Assembly: GCA_002733945.2 (NCBI GenBank)
Contig: NVXO02000004.1
Coordinates: forward strand, 75,315-98,595
Direction: 5' to 3'
DNA length: 23,281 bases
Origin: Sulfurimonas sp.
GTDB lineage: Bacteria; Campylobacterota; Campylobacteria; Campylobacterales; Sulfurimonadaceae
The notes beneath the pieces are model-generated. The model saw only the letters and a list, made by a program, of their open reading frames with translations. It was not told the DNA's origin and ran no database searches. The number at the start of each line of letters is the position of its first letter. Positions within the stretch are counted from its first letter, which is position 1. Of the stretch, positions 1 to 6,465 are shown piece by piece. Position numbers and translations under genes: made by a program.

Positions 1-166
1 TAAATTTCTTTAAATACTTATTAGTAATGAGGTAGTCTGAAAAATTATCTGCTAATTTTTGAGTATTGACGCCAGCTAAAAGTACACCTGCGGATTGTTT
101 AACTCTCTTTATACTTGATTTAAGTCTTTTTAGGGCTAGTTTATCTACAGGTAAGAGAGAATTCAT
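1..166 (-). CDS. Unknown protein, N-terminal 55 residues only (partner of the upstream ATPase)
   Basis: A minus-strand reading frame starts at ATG 166-164 and stays open to the window edge, so 55 codons are visible and the rest lies outside. The product starts MNSLLPVDKLALKRLK and is rich in Lys, Leu and Ser. Its start overlaps the stop of the ATPase gene upstream as ATGA (166-163), which suggests translational coupling and a joint function. No signal peptide, membrane segment or catalytic motif is visible in this part. I do not recognise the family. Given the pairing with an ATPase, it could be the effector or target-recognition half of a two-gene system, but that is inference from gene arrangement only. 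Confidence 0.7.
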   Translation of the reverse strand, partial: MNSLLPVDKLALKRLKSSIKRVKQSAGVLLAGVNTQKLADNFSDYLITNKYLKKF

Positions 167-1437
167 TTAAGTCTATTTAGATTATGTTCTATTATAGGGT
201 TTATGTCGTAGTATGCTTTACCGTTAAGATAGGCAAATACTAAACCAGAACGCAGTGTATCAATCAAGTCTGTTTTATCATCTTTGTTTACAATATGCTT
301 TGTCTGAATTTTATGTAAAAACTCAGTATAAACTTGAGTTTTATAATCTAAATCACCTTGAAGCAATTCAATCGCACTTTGGACTTCATCTATATCAATA
401 GTTTCACTTTCAAAGATATCTATAGCTTCAGTGGAAGCTTTTTGAACAATCTCTAACAGTTGTCTGAGGTTTCCACCACTCATTTTGATAGCTAAATCTA
501 TAGCTTCGTCTGTGATTAAGTCTAAGTTCTCAATTCTACTTGTTATTACCTCTTTTAAAAGAGATATATCTTTAATCTTTCCGTCTGAATTGATTTCCAT
601 AGTAAAGTCAATCGCCTTGACATTATAAATATCAACGATACCTTTAAGGTAAACAGGCATTGTAATGATTTTAAAACACTCTAAGTCTCTTAATATATCA
701 ATATCTTTAGTAAAAATATCATCAATGCTATTTAGTTTTTCTAAACCATCGAGTATAAGTAATATATCTTTATTATTATTTTGTAATACTTTGTATTTAA
801 GTATTAAAGAGTTAATCATAGTTAAAAGGTCTTTATTTTTAAACTTATATATTCGTTTAGCTTCTTTTCGAATATTTTCATCTGCTTTGTAAGTAGAACT
901 CAGGGATGCCTTTGCACTAAAAAGGGCAAGAAAACTTGAACCAACACTTAACTCTGCTTTTGCTGCAAGTTCAGAAGATGAAGTTGTAGATAATTTATCT
1001 TCTTTTATTAATTCGCCACTATTGATTTCTTCAACTTCTTTGAGTGATTTTTTAAACTCTTCTTCTAATAAAGCTTTTTTTTCTGTGTTTAAATTATTGT
1101 TATCTATAAGGTTAAAGCCAATTCCTAAAAGTATATCAACAATGTCAATATCATCATATTTAAAAACTTCCATCGCTTGAATATGTCTAATGTCATAATT
1201 ATTATCAAACTCTTTATTCTTTTGTTTTAGGTTGTTTAGGATTGTACTTTTACCATTACCTCTTTGACCTGCAATAAAAAAGATATTTTGTTTATTATTA
1301 TTTCGTTTAATATTACCAATAAATCTTTTGAGTTTTTTATCATAGATATTGATAAAAAATTCATATTCGTCTTCAGTAAGTGGCTTGTTCCCCTCAAAGT
1401 TATTATAAATATCATCTAAGGTTTGAGCTTTTGTCAT
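163..1437 (-). CDS. P-loop ATPase of uncertain family (AAA/STAND-like), 424 aa
   Basis: The protein has a clear Walker A motif, GQRGNGKST at residues 57-65, and a Walker B strand, ILLILDGLEKL at about 225-235, with Asp230 and a possible catalytic Glu233. A GGNLRQLLEI segment at 321-330 resembles the sensor-2 region of Cdc6/Orc-like and STAND ATPases. Between the Walker motifs lies a stretch rich in Ala and Ser at about residues 148-186. There is no signal peptide or clear membrane helix. The ATG follows an AGGAAAA ribosome-binding site. The 3' end overlaps the next gene as ATGA. The coding DNA is much more AT-rich than its neighbours (positions 781-840 hold 11 G+C of 60; cysS 2221-2280 holds 25), which suggests horizontal acquisition. 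ATP binding is well supported; the biological role is unknown. Defence against phage or plasmids is one possibility. Confidence 0.85.
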   Translation of the reverse strand: MTKAQTLDDIYNNFEGNKPLTEDEYEFFINIYDKKLKRFIGNIKRNNNKQNIFFIAGQRGNGKSTILNNLKQKNKEFDNNYDIRHIQAMEVFKYDDIDIVDILLGIGFNLIDNNNLNTEKKALLEEEFKKSLKEVEEINSGELIKEDKLSTTSSSELAAKAELSVGSSFLALFSAKASLSSTYKADENIRKEAKRIYKFKNKDLLTMINSLILKYKVLQNNNKDILLILDGLEKLNSIDDIFTKDIDILRDLECFKIITMPVYLKGIVDIYNVKAIDFTMEINSDGKIKDISLLKEVITSRIENLDLITDEAIDLAIKMSGGNLRQLLEIVQKASTEAIDIFESETIDIDEVQSAIELLQGDLDYKTQVYTEFLHKIQTKHIVNKDDKTDLIDTLRSGLVFAYLNGKAYYDINPIIEHNLNRLK

Positions 1438-1483
1438 AGTTTATTTTCCTAAATATATGTTAAGAGAGTATTGTAAGATTATG

Positions 1484-1492
1484 ATTATACCA
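1484..1492 (-). promoter_or_regulatory. Extended -10 promoter of the ATPase unit
   Basis: On the minus strand this reads TGGTATAAT, an exact extended -10 element, 46 nt before the ATPase start codon and just after the cysS stop. It indicates that the ATPase pair is transcribed from its own promoter rather than only by read-through from cysS. I see no good -35 match, as is common in Campylobacterota. Confidence 0.6.
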
Positions 1493-1507
1493 TTTCTCTA
1501 AAGCTAA

Positions 1508-2908
1508 TTAAACTTTTTCCCAAAAAGTCCCAGCAGGAGTATCCATAAGTGTAACTCCAAATCCTAGTATCTCATCACGAAGTCTATCTGAGTCTTCAAA
1601 GTTTTTCTCTTTTTTAGCCTCGCTGCGTTTATCCATGAGCGTAGCTATTTTCTCTTTTGTATCTTCATCCATTCCAAACTGAAAATACTCAAATGGGTTT
1701 TTAACACCAAAACCTAAAAGTTCTTCTATGTATGCAAGATTAGAAATAGTCTCGCGTTTGAGAAGCTTATGTTTACCAGCAGTATCGAGTGTCTCGTTCG
1801 CAGAACTAATCATATCTTCTATAAGGGCAAGAGCCGTTGAGACATTCATATCATCACTGAGAGCTGCAAGAAGTTTAGTTTTAAACTCTGTTGATTCAGT
1901 GTTCTGGGCTAATCCAAAAAGGCGCTTTTTAAGTCTATATATTTTATCTAGACGTTTTTTAGCGATACTTAAATCTTCAGTGTTGAAGTTGAAGTTTGAG
2001 CGGTAGTGTGTGCTTAAAAGATAAAAACGCAGGACTTCACCATCGTACTCTTTAAGAGCATCTTTGAGAAAAAAACTATTACCAAGAGACTTAGACATCT
2101 TCTCGCCATTTATATTTACAAAACCGTTATGCATCCAGTAGGCAGCTAACTCATGGTTAGAACTACATCTTGTTTGTGCTGCTTCGTTTTCATGATGTGG
2201 AAAGAGTAAGTCTGCACCACCACCATGAATATCAACTGCAAACGCAGTGTTAGGCTGTGAAAGGTGCTTTTCTATCATAGCAGAACACTCCAAGTGCCAT
2301 CCTGGACGACCGAGTCCAAAAGGGGACTCATATGTGAGAGAGCCATCTTTAACAGACTTCCACATAGCAAAGTCTGCAGGATTTTTCTTCATACTTGAAG
2401 ACTCAACTCTCTCTTGTTTGTCTTCGTCATCTTGTACTCGTGCTGAGAGTGTTAAGTAGGCACTATCACTAGCAGTGTCAAAGTAAACATCACCATCTTT
2501 TGTACTATAAGCATGACCAGAGTCAATAAGTTTCTGCATCATTTCAAACATCGCGTTTAAACTCTCTGTAGCTTTAGGCTCGATATCAGGACGACTCACG
2601 CCAATAGCGGACATCTCTGTATGAAAAGATTCAGTATAGTAATCTGTAATCTCTTTTATATCTTTGTTCTGCGCTATTGCTTTTTTAATGATTTTATCAT
2701 CAATGTCAGTAATGTTTCTTGCATATGTAACATCTAAACCATTCGCACTCAGAACTCTAGTGAGTAGGTCAAACACTAAAGCAGACTTGGCATGACCTAA
2801 GTGTGCATCATCGTAAACAGTTGGACCACAGACATACAGGCTGACCTTACCCGCTTGTAGTGGTATGAATTCTCTTTTTTCTTTTTTAACTGAGTCGTAG
2901 ATAAACAT
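1508..2908 (-). CDS. cysS: Cysteinyl-tRNA synthetase
   Basis: This cytoplasmic class I aminoacyl-tRNA synthetase charges tRNA-Cys with cysteine using ATP. The 466-residue length is normal. The HIGH-type motif is HLGH at residues 36-39 and the KMSKS loop is at 270-274. The cysteine-selecting zinc site is complete: Cys27 (in CGPTVY), Cys208 (in WHLECS), His238 and Glu242 (in FPHHENE). The C-terminal helical anticodon-binding part follows and ends normally. ATG 2908-2906 has an upstream AAGGA on the minus strand. murJ normally lies next to cysS in Campylobacter and Helicobacter; here they are separated by about 2 kb of other genes. Confidence 0.98.
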   Translation of the reverse strand: MFIYDSVKKEKREFIPLQAGKVSLYVCGPTVYDDAHLGHAKSALVFDLLTRVLSANGLDVTYARNITDIDDKIIKKAIAQNKDIKEITDYYTESFHTEMSAIGVSRPDIEPKATESLNAMFEMMQKLIDSGHAYSTKDGDVYFDTASDSAYLTLSARVQDDEDKQERVESSSMKKNPADFAMWKSVKDGSLTYESPFGLGRPGWHLECSAMIEKHLSQPNTAFAVDIHGGGADLLFPHHENEAAQTRCSSNHELAAYWMHNGFVNINGEKMSKSLGNSFFLKDALKEYDGEVLRFYLLSTHYRSNFNFNTEDLSIAKKRLDKIYRLKKRLFGLAQNTESTEFKTKLLAALSDDMNVSTALALIEDMISSANETLDTAGKHKLLKRETISNLAYIEELLGFGVKNPFEYFQFGMDEDTKEKIATLMDKRSEAKKEKNFEDSDRLRDEILGFGVTLMDTPAGTFWEKV

Positions 2909-2934
2909 AGTGGCATTCCTTAATTAGTAAGAGA

Positions 2935-2943
2935 ATTTTACCA
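2935..2943 (-). promoter_or_regulatory. Probable cysS promoter (extended -10)
   Basis: The minus strand reads TGGTAAAAT here, a good extended -10 element 26 nt before the cysS start codon. It lies back to back with the duplicated plus-strand promoter at 2961-2996, so cysS and the small secreted-protein gene are divergently transcribed from an 86-bp gap. Confidence 0.5.
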
Positions 2944-2960
2944 AAATCTAATTGAAGATT

Positions 2961-2996
2961 TGCTATAATTCCAGTATATTGCTATAATTCCAGTAT
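2961..2996 (+). repeat. Two tandem 17-bp copies (19-bp period), each carrying an extended -10 promoter
   Basis: The sequence TGCTATAATTCCAGTAT occurs at 2961-2977 and again, identically, at 2980-2996. Each copy starts with TGCTATAAT, a consensus extended -10 element. The second copy runs into the ATG at 2995, so a transcript from the second -10 would begin at or next to the start codon and be leaderless. The first copy would give a leader of roughly 19 nt. No Shine-Dalgarno sequence is present before this ATG. Confidence 0.85.
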
Positions 2997-3270
2997 GATA
3001 AAAAGATGGCTCTCTAAATATTTTGCTACTGTTTTTGTACTTGCAACACTTATGGGTGTTTTTCACCATCATAGTGACTTACAGACACATGAAGATTGTC
3101 AGATATGTGTCATTGCTTCGAGCATCGCTGATGGGGATACACCAACTCCAAAAGTTTATATCACAACAGTAGAAAAAGTTTCTTATACTTTAGAGACCAA
3201 CTGTCTTCTTTTTTATAGTGATGCACCTTATAACTCTTTAAACGCAAGAGCTCCTCCAAAACATTCTTAA
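2995..3270 (+). CDS. Small secreted or membrane-anchored His/Cys protein, putative metal-binding (DUF2946-like)
   Basis: The 91-residue product starts with a basic, hydrophobic segment (residues 1-22), a signal peptide or membrane anchor. It is followed by HHH at 24-26, His32 and a CxxC pair (Cys35, Cys38). It ends with NARAPPKH, and such a Arg-Ala-Pro-Pro tail is familiar from short DUF2946-type proteins encoded beside metal-related outer-membrane proteins. These residues suggest metal binding at the periplasmic face, but no ligand can be assigned. The ATG has no ribosome-binding site and follows a duplicated -10, so leaderless translation is likely; no in-frame upstream start exists before a TGA at 2953. 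An outer-membrane protein gene follows after 48 bp and is probably co-transcribed. Confidence 0.75.
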   Translation: MIKRWLSKYFATVFVLATLMGVFHHHSDLQTHEDCQICVIASSIADGDTPTPKVYITTVEKVSYTLETNCLLFYSDAPYNSLNARAPPKHS

Positions 3271-3318
3271 TATTTCACAACAAAACTATATAAATTTCGA
3301 AAAATATTAAGGATACTT

Positions 3319-4341
3319 ATGCAAAAAAAACAATTAAATAAATTCAATATGGCATGCCTCTTGGCATTTACAACACTCACACAAGCTTGGGCTTGTAATG
3401 GCTCACATGTTTTAGGGGTTGGTGGCTCAGGAACTGTGTATACTATCTCTGCAAATACAATGCAAAAGGGGAGTTTTTATATAGGTGTTAATGCTGAGAG
3501 AATATCAAATAAACTTCTCTCAGATAAAACCATTATAGATGCAATGAAGAGAGGTGTAACACATATACATGGTATAGAAGCTATTAACTCCTACTCCCTT
3601 GCATCATCTTACGGGATAACTGATACTTTAACACTCAACATGCAGTTACCTTATACCTCTCGTATCAATGTCCGTGCAGGCGAAGAGAATGGTGGCATTT
3701 ATGAAGTTCACCCTCATGGTGATATTAAAGGTTTAAGTGATATCTCAGCAATTTTACAATACAAAGTATATGATGAAGAAGGGGTAAAAATCGCTCTTTT
3801 AGCAGGAGTAAAAGCACCGACAGGACAATCCGATGTACGTGATGGGGATGAAGTACTTGAAGCTGATTTACAACCGGGTACTGGCTCGTGGGATATTTTT
3901 GCAGGTGCAGCAGTGACAAAAGACTTTGAAGATTTTTCTCTTCACTCAAATTTACTCTATAAGTATAATACTACAGGGGTAGATGCTAGTCAACTAGGAG
4001 ATATTTTAACATATAATATAGCACTCTCGTATAAACTAATTGAGCATATTCATGAAGATGTTTTTGTTCTTCGTGGCTTAGAAGAGGAAGAAGATCTTGG
4101 ATACTCTGTAGGTGTTTTTTTAGAGCTTAATGGTGAAAAAGCAGAGAGAGACCGTTTTTCTGGAGTTGTAGCAGAAAATACGGGGCATAATGTAGTGTTT
4201 GCTACTGCAGGTGCGCAAGCTTCTACAGAGGATGGATATTCACTCTTTTTTGCTATATCAAAACCTATATATCAAAACTTCAATGGTGTACAAAATGATA
4301 TAAGTTATAAATCAAGTATAGGAATAGGGAAGAGCTTTTAA
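3319..4341 (+). CDS. Outer-membrane beta-barrel protein, transporter/MetA-pathway-like family
   Basis: The 340-residue product has a signal peptide (residues 1 to about 25, cleaved after AWA, with a Cys next). Alternating beta-strand patterns with aromatic residues follow, for example SSYGITDTLTLNMQLPYTSR and the Gly-Lys-Ser-Phe C-terminus ending in Phe that is typical of outer-membrane proteins. The layout fits the family of putative transporters related to the MetA pathway of phenol degradation (PF13557-like). AAGGATACTT before the ATG gives a strong ribosome-binding site. It follows the small His/Cys protein by 48 bp, so a role in metal or small-molecule passage is possible but not shown. 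Substrate is unknown. Confidence 0.75.
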   Translation: MQKKQLNKFNMACLLAFTTLTQAWACNGSHVLGVGGSGTVYTISANTMQKGSFYIGVNAERISNKLLSDKTIIDAMKRGVTHIHGIEAINSYSLASSYGITDTLTLNMQLPYTSRINVRAGEENGGIYEVHPHGDIKGLSDISAILQYKVYDEEGVKIALLAGVKAPTGQSDVRDGDEVLEADLQPGTGSWDIFAGAAVTKDFEDFSLHSNLLYKYNTTGVDASQLGDILTYNIALSYKLIEHIHEDVFVLRGLEEEEDLGYSVGVFLELNGEKAERDRFSGVVAENTGHNVVFATAGAQASTEDGYSLFFAISKPIYQNFNGVQNDISYKSSIGIGKSF

Positions 4342-4350
4342 AAGCACTTC
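4329..4350. terminator. Hairpin at the convergent ends of the outer-membrane protein and DsrE-like genes
   Basis: GAAGAGCTTT and AAAGCACTTC form a ten-position stem with one mismatch and almost no loop, overlapping the TAA stop at 4339-4341. No run of T follows on either strand, so an intrinsic terminator is only possible, not convincing. Confidence 0.25.
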
Positions 4351-4361
4351 TCTATATGAGA

Positions 4362-4391
4362 GCTAGTCTTCTACAGGCTAGTCCCCTACAG
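4362..4391. repeat. 15-bp tandem duplication at the DsrE-like gene's stop codon
   Basis: GCTAGTCTTCTACAG (4362-4376) and GCTAGTCCCCTACAG (4377-4391) are adjacent copies with two differences. On the minus strand the second copy encodes the last residues (Pro-Val-Gly-Asp-stop) of the DsrE-like protein. The first copy would encode Pro-Val-Glu-Asp-stop but lies beyond the working stop codon. It is a small duplication of a gene's 3' end. Confidence 0.85.
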
Positions 4392-4845
4392 GAATATAAG
4401 CGTAACCTTCATTTTGTCTTTCTATTAGACCAATACTGGAGTTTGCAATTACTTTTACATAAGGGACGATGTCTTTTTCTTGCATCTTGTTATGTCTCAT
4501 TCCAACACCACACATTAAAAACTCAACATCATAAATTTCTGCTAGTGAAGCAAGACGTTTTTGTAACTCATTGTAATTTTTTGTAAGTTCTTTGTCGTTT
4601 TTATAAATAGTAGACGAAGGGTCTTTTACAAAGTATCTGTATGCACCACCATGTATAACTATAGTTACATCAAGTTCTTTAAAGTCTTTTTGAAAATATA
4701 CCTTATGGGCAACTATGCCTTTGAGAATATTTAGTTCTATTTTGGCTATATCTTTAGTAGTCAAGTCATAAACAACTTTGAGGTTTTCTTCATCTGCTTG
4801 TAAAAATGAGAGAAGCAGTAAGAGTCCGAGCAGTATTTTTTTCAT
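4378..4845 (-). CDS. Periplasmic DsrE/DsrF-like protein
   Basis: The 155-residue product has a signal peptide (MKKILLGLLLLLSFLQA, residues 1-17) followed by a DsrE-type fold. Recognisable family features are the VTIVIHGGAY segment, FLMCGVGM with Cys at about 110, and a C-terminal pattern of a strand, VKVIANSSIGLIERQNEGYAYI. Relatives are small sulfur-relay or uncharacterised periplasmic proteins (COG1416-like). A single conserved Cys could carry a persulfide, but a role in sulfur transfer is inference. The ATG follows an AGGAA site, and a TATAAT lies upstream at 4883-4878. It sits downstream of murJ on the same strand but has its own promoter. Its 3' end is duplicated (4362-4391). Confidence 0.8.
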   Translation of the reverse strand: MKKILLGLLLLLSFLQADEENLKVVYDLTTKDIAKIELNILKGIVAHKVYFQKDFKELDVTIVIHGGAYRYFVKDPSSTIYKNDKELTKNYNELQKRLASLAEIYDVEFLMCGVGMRHNKMQEKDIVPYVKVIANSSIGLIERQNEGYAYIPVGD

Positions 4846-4877
4846 AGTTAAGTTCCTGGTATGTAAGTTTAGGATTA

Positions 4878-4883
4878 ATTATA
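4878..4883 (-). promoter_or_regulatory. Probable -10 box of the DsrE-like gene
   Basis: The minus strand reads TATAAT, 32 nt before the ATG at 4845, in the 103-bp gap after murJ. An exact consensus hexamer at a sensible distance is the only evidence. Confidence 0.45.
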
Positions 4884-4948
4884 GCTCTTAACCTTATAAT
4901 ATAAGTTGAAAGATATGTATTAGTTTTTGGTGAGGATACCTTAACTAT

Positions 4949-6364
4949 TTAACTTATTGTCAGGTAGGGTGCTATAAAACTTTTCACTACTACAAGTGCT
5001 AGTGTAAAAACAATAGCACTCACAACAAGAATCACACTGTTTTTTGAACGAAGAATCTCCATTAAGTTACTGAGTCCAAATGTTTTAACTGTAAATACAA
5101 AACTACTTAGACCTCCTATCGTTGAAGCCAGAGCAAGACCTACTACTCCTAAGGGTTGTATCAGCGAAAGGGCTAGTACAATATATATAACAAGGGAAAG
5201 TGTAGCAATTTTAGCGGCCTTCATCTGCATCTCTTTTGCATAGAGCCATAAGGCAAAGAGTTTTTGAAGACCAAAAGGGAGTAGGCCTATCATGTACATT
5301 TGTAGTACTGCTGTTGTCTTTGCTGTATTAGCTGTAGTAAATGCACCTCTTTCAAAGAGTAACCATGTTATCTCATGTGCTAAGATAATCCCTCCAATAG
5401 TACTCGCGGTTAAAACAAAACTTAAAAACCAAAAAGCTTTTTTGAGATTTGCTTTTGCTTTTGCTTCATCATTTTGTTTTAAATAACGAGCTATTTTAGG
5501 AAATAGGGCGATAGAAGTGGCTATGGCAAAAAGGGCTAAAGGGAGTTGAAAGATACGGTTTGCATAATAGAGATAAGAGATAGAACCAGTTACAAGAAAT
5601 GAGGCTAAAAAAGTATCTAAAAATGCAGAGACTTGTGCAGTTGAATTTCCCCACATTGCAGGAAAGAAGTTTGAACGAAATTTTCTTGTGTCATGTTTGA
5701 TGAGTTTACTTTTAAGCCCTAGGTATTTAAACCCACCAATGATAAGTTTGAGAAGTCCTAATCTTTGCATAGCCATAATATGCACTAGCAGTTGTAAAAC
5801 TCCCCCTATGACAACACCATAACTCAGGTAGTAGACTATCTCACTTTGTGCTTTGTCGTATGAGAAGTATAGAGCACCTATGAGGGAGAGGTTCAGTAGT
5901 GCTGTACTAAACGCAGTCGTTGCAAAGTGGTTTTTATATTGCAAAATACCACTTAGAAATGTCATAGCGAAGATAAGGGGTAAGTACCAGAAGTTAATAG
6001 CGACATAAGGTGCCGCAATCTTGATTGTATCTTCACTAAAACCAACGGCTATAGCTTTTGTAAAAAGAGCAGGTATAAGGTTTACTAAAAGGGTGATGAG
6101 TAAAATGATAGAGAGAAAAACTAAGAAGATGTTAACTGAGAAAACAGCCTTATGTTTTGTTCTAGCAAATGCAGGGATAAAAACTTGAGTAAATGCACCC
6201 TCTGCAAATATACGCCTAAACAAGTTTGGCAGTTTAAAAGCTATAAAAAATATATCACTATAAATGTTTGCACCAAGTACTGATGCTGTTAATAAATCTC
6301 GTATAAATCCTAAAATTCTTGAGATTAAAATGCCGAAACTATTGGTAAATATTGCTTTAAACAT
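4949..6364 (-). CDS. murJ: Lipid II flippase MurJ (MviN family)
   Basis: The protein flips lipid II, the peptidoglycan precursor, across the inner membrane. The 471 residues form about fourteen hydrophobic segments throughout. The N-terminal family signature is plain: FGILISRILGFIRDLLTASVLG followed by FKLPNLFRRIFAEGAFTQVFIPAF, which contains the conserved Arg residues of the MurJ central cavity. It is slightly shorter than the roughly 510-residue E. coli protein. The start is divergent from the FapA-like gene across a 101-bp gap. The ddl and murF genes on the other side of that gap make precursors used by the same pathway. In Campylobacter and Helicobacter cysS usually lies next to it. Confidence 0.96.
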   Translation of the reverse strand: MFKAIFTNSFGILISRILGFIRDLLTASVLGANIYSDIFFIAFKLPNLFRRIFAEGAFTQVFIPAFARTKHKAVFSVNIFLVFLSIILLITLLVNLIPALFTKAIAVGFSEDTIKIAAPYVAINFWYLPLIFAMTFLSGILQYKNHFATTAFSTALLNLSLIGALYFSYDKAQSEIVYYLSYGVVIGGVLQLLVHIMAMQRLGLLKLIIGGFKYLGLKSKLIKHDTRKFRSNFFPAMWGNSTAQVSAFLDTFLASFLVTGSISYLYYANRIFQLPLALFAIATSIALFPKIARYLKQNDEAKAKANLKKAFWFLSFVLTASTIGGIILAHEITWLLFERGAFTTANTAKTTAVLQMYMIGLLPFGLQKLFALWLYAKEMQMKAAKIATLSLVIYIVLALSLIQPLGVVGLALASTIGGLSSFVFTVKTFGLSNLMEILRSKNSVILVVSAIVFTLALVVVKSFIAPYLTIS

Positions 6365-6400
6365 AGGCTTCTTTATGGATATTATTATATTTTTACATAA

Positions 6401-6424
6401 TTTTAACTAATTTTTGGTTAAAAT
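6401..6424. promoter_or_regulatory. Divergent promoter region with inverted repeat between murJ and the FapA-like gene
   Basis: TTTTAAC (6401-6407) and GTTAAAA (6417-6423) form a perfect 7-bp inverted repeat with a 9-nt centre. Read outward, each arm contains a TTAAAAT -10-like hexamer, one facing murJ and one facing the plus-strand operon. The simplest reading is two back-to-back -10 boxes; an operator is also possible. Confidence 0.4.
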
Positions 6425-6465
6425 GTATTTTAATAAAAATAAAATTTATTTTGGGTAGATAATAT

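Noticed and set aside
4356..4586. Plus-strand 76-codon open frame
   Set aside because: It runs antisense through the DsrE-like gene, has no ribosome-binding site or recognisable motif, and is explained by that gene's codon use.
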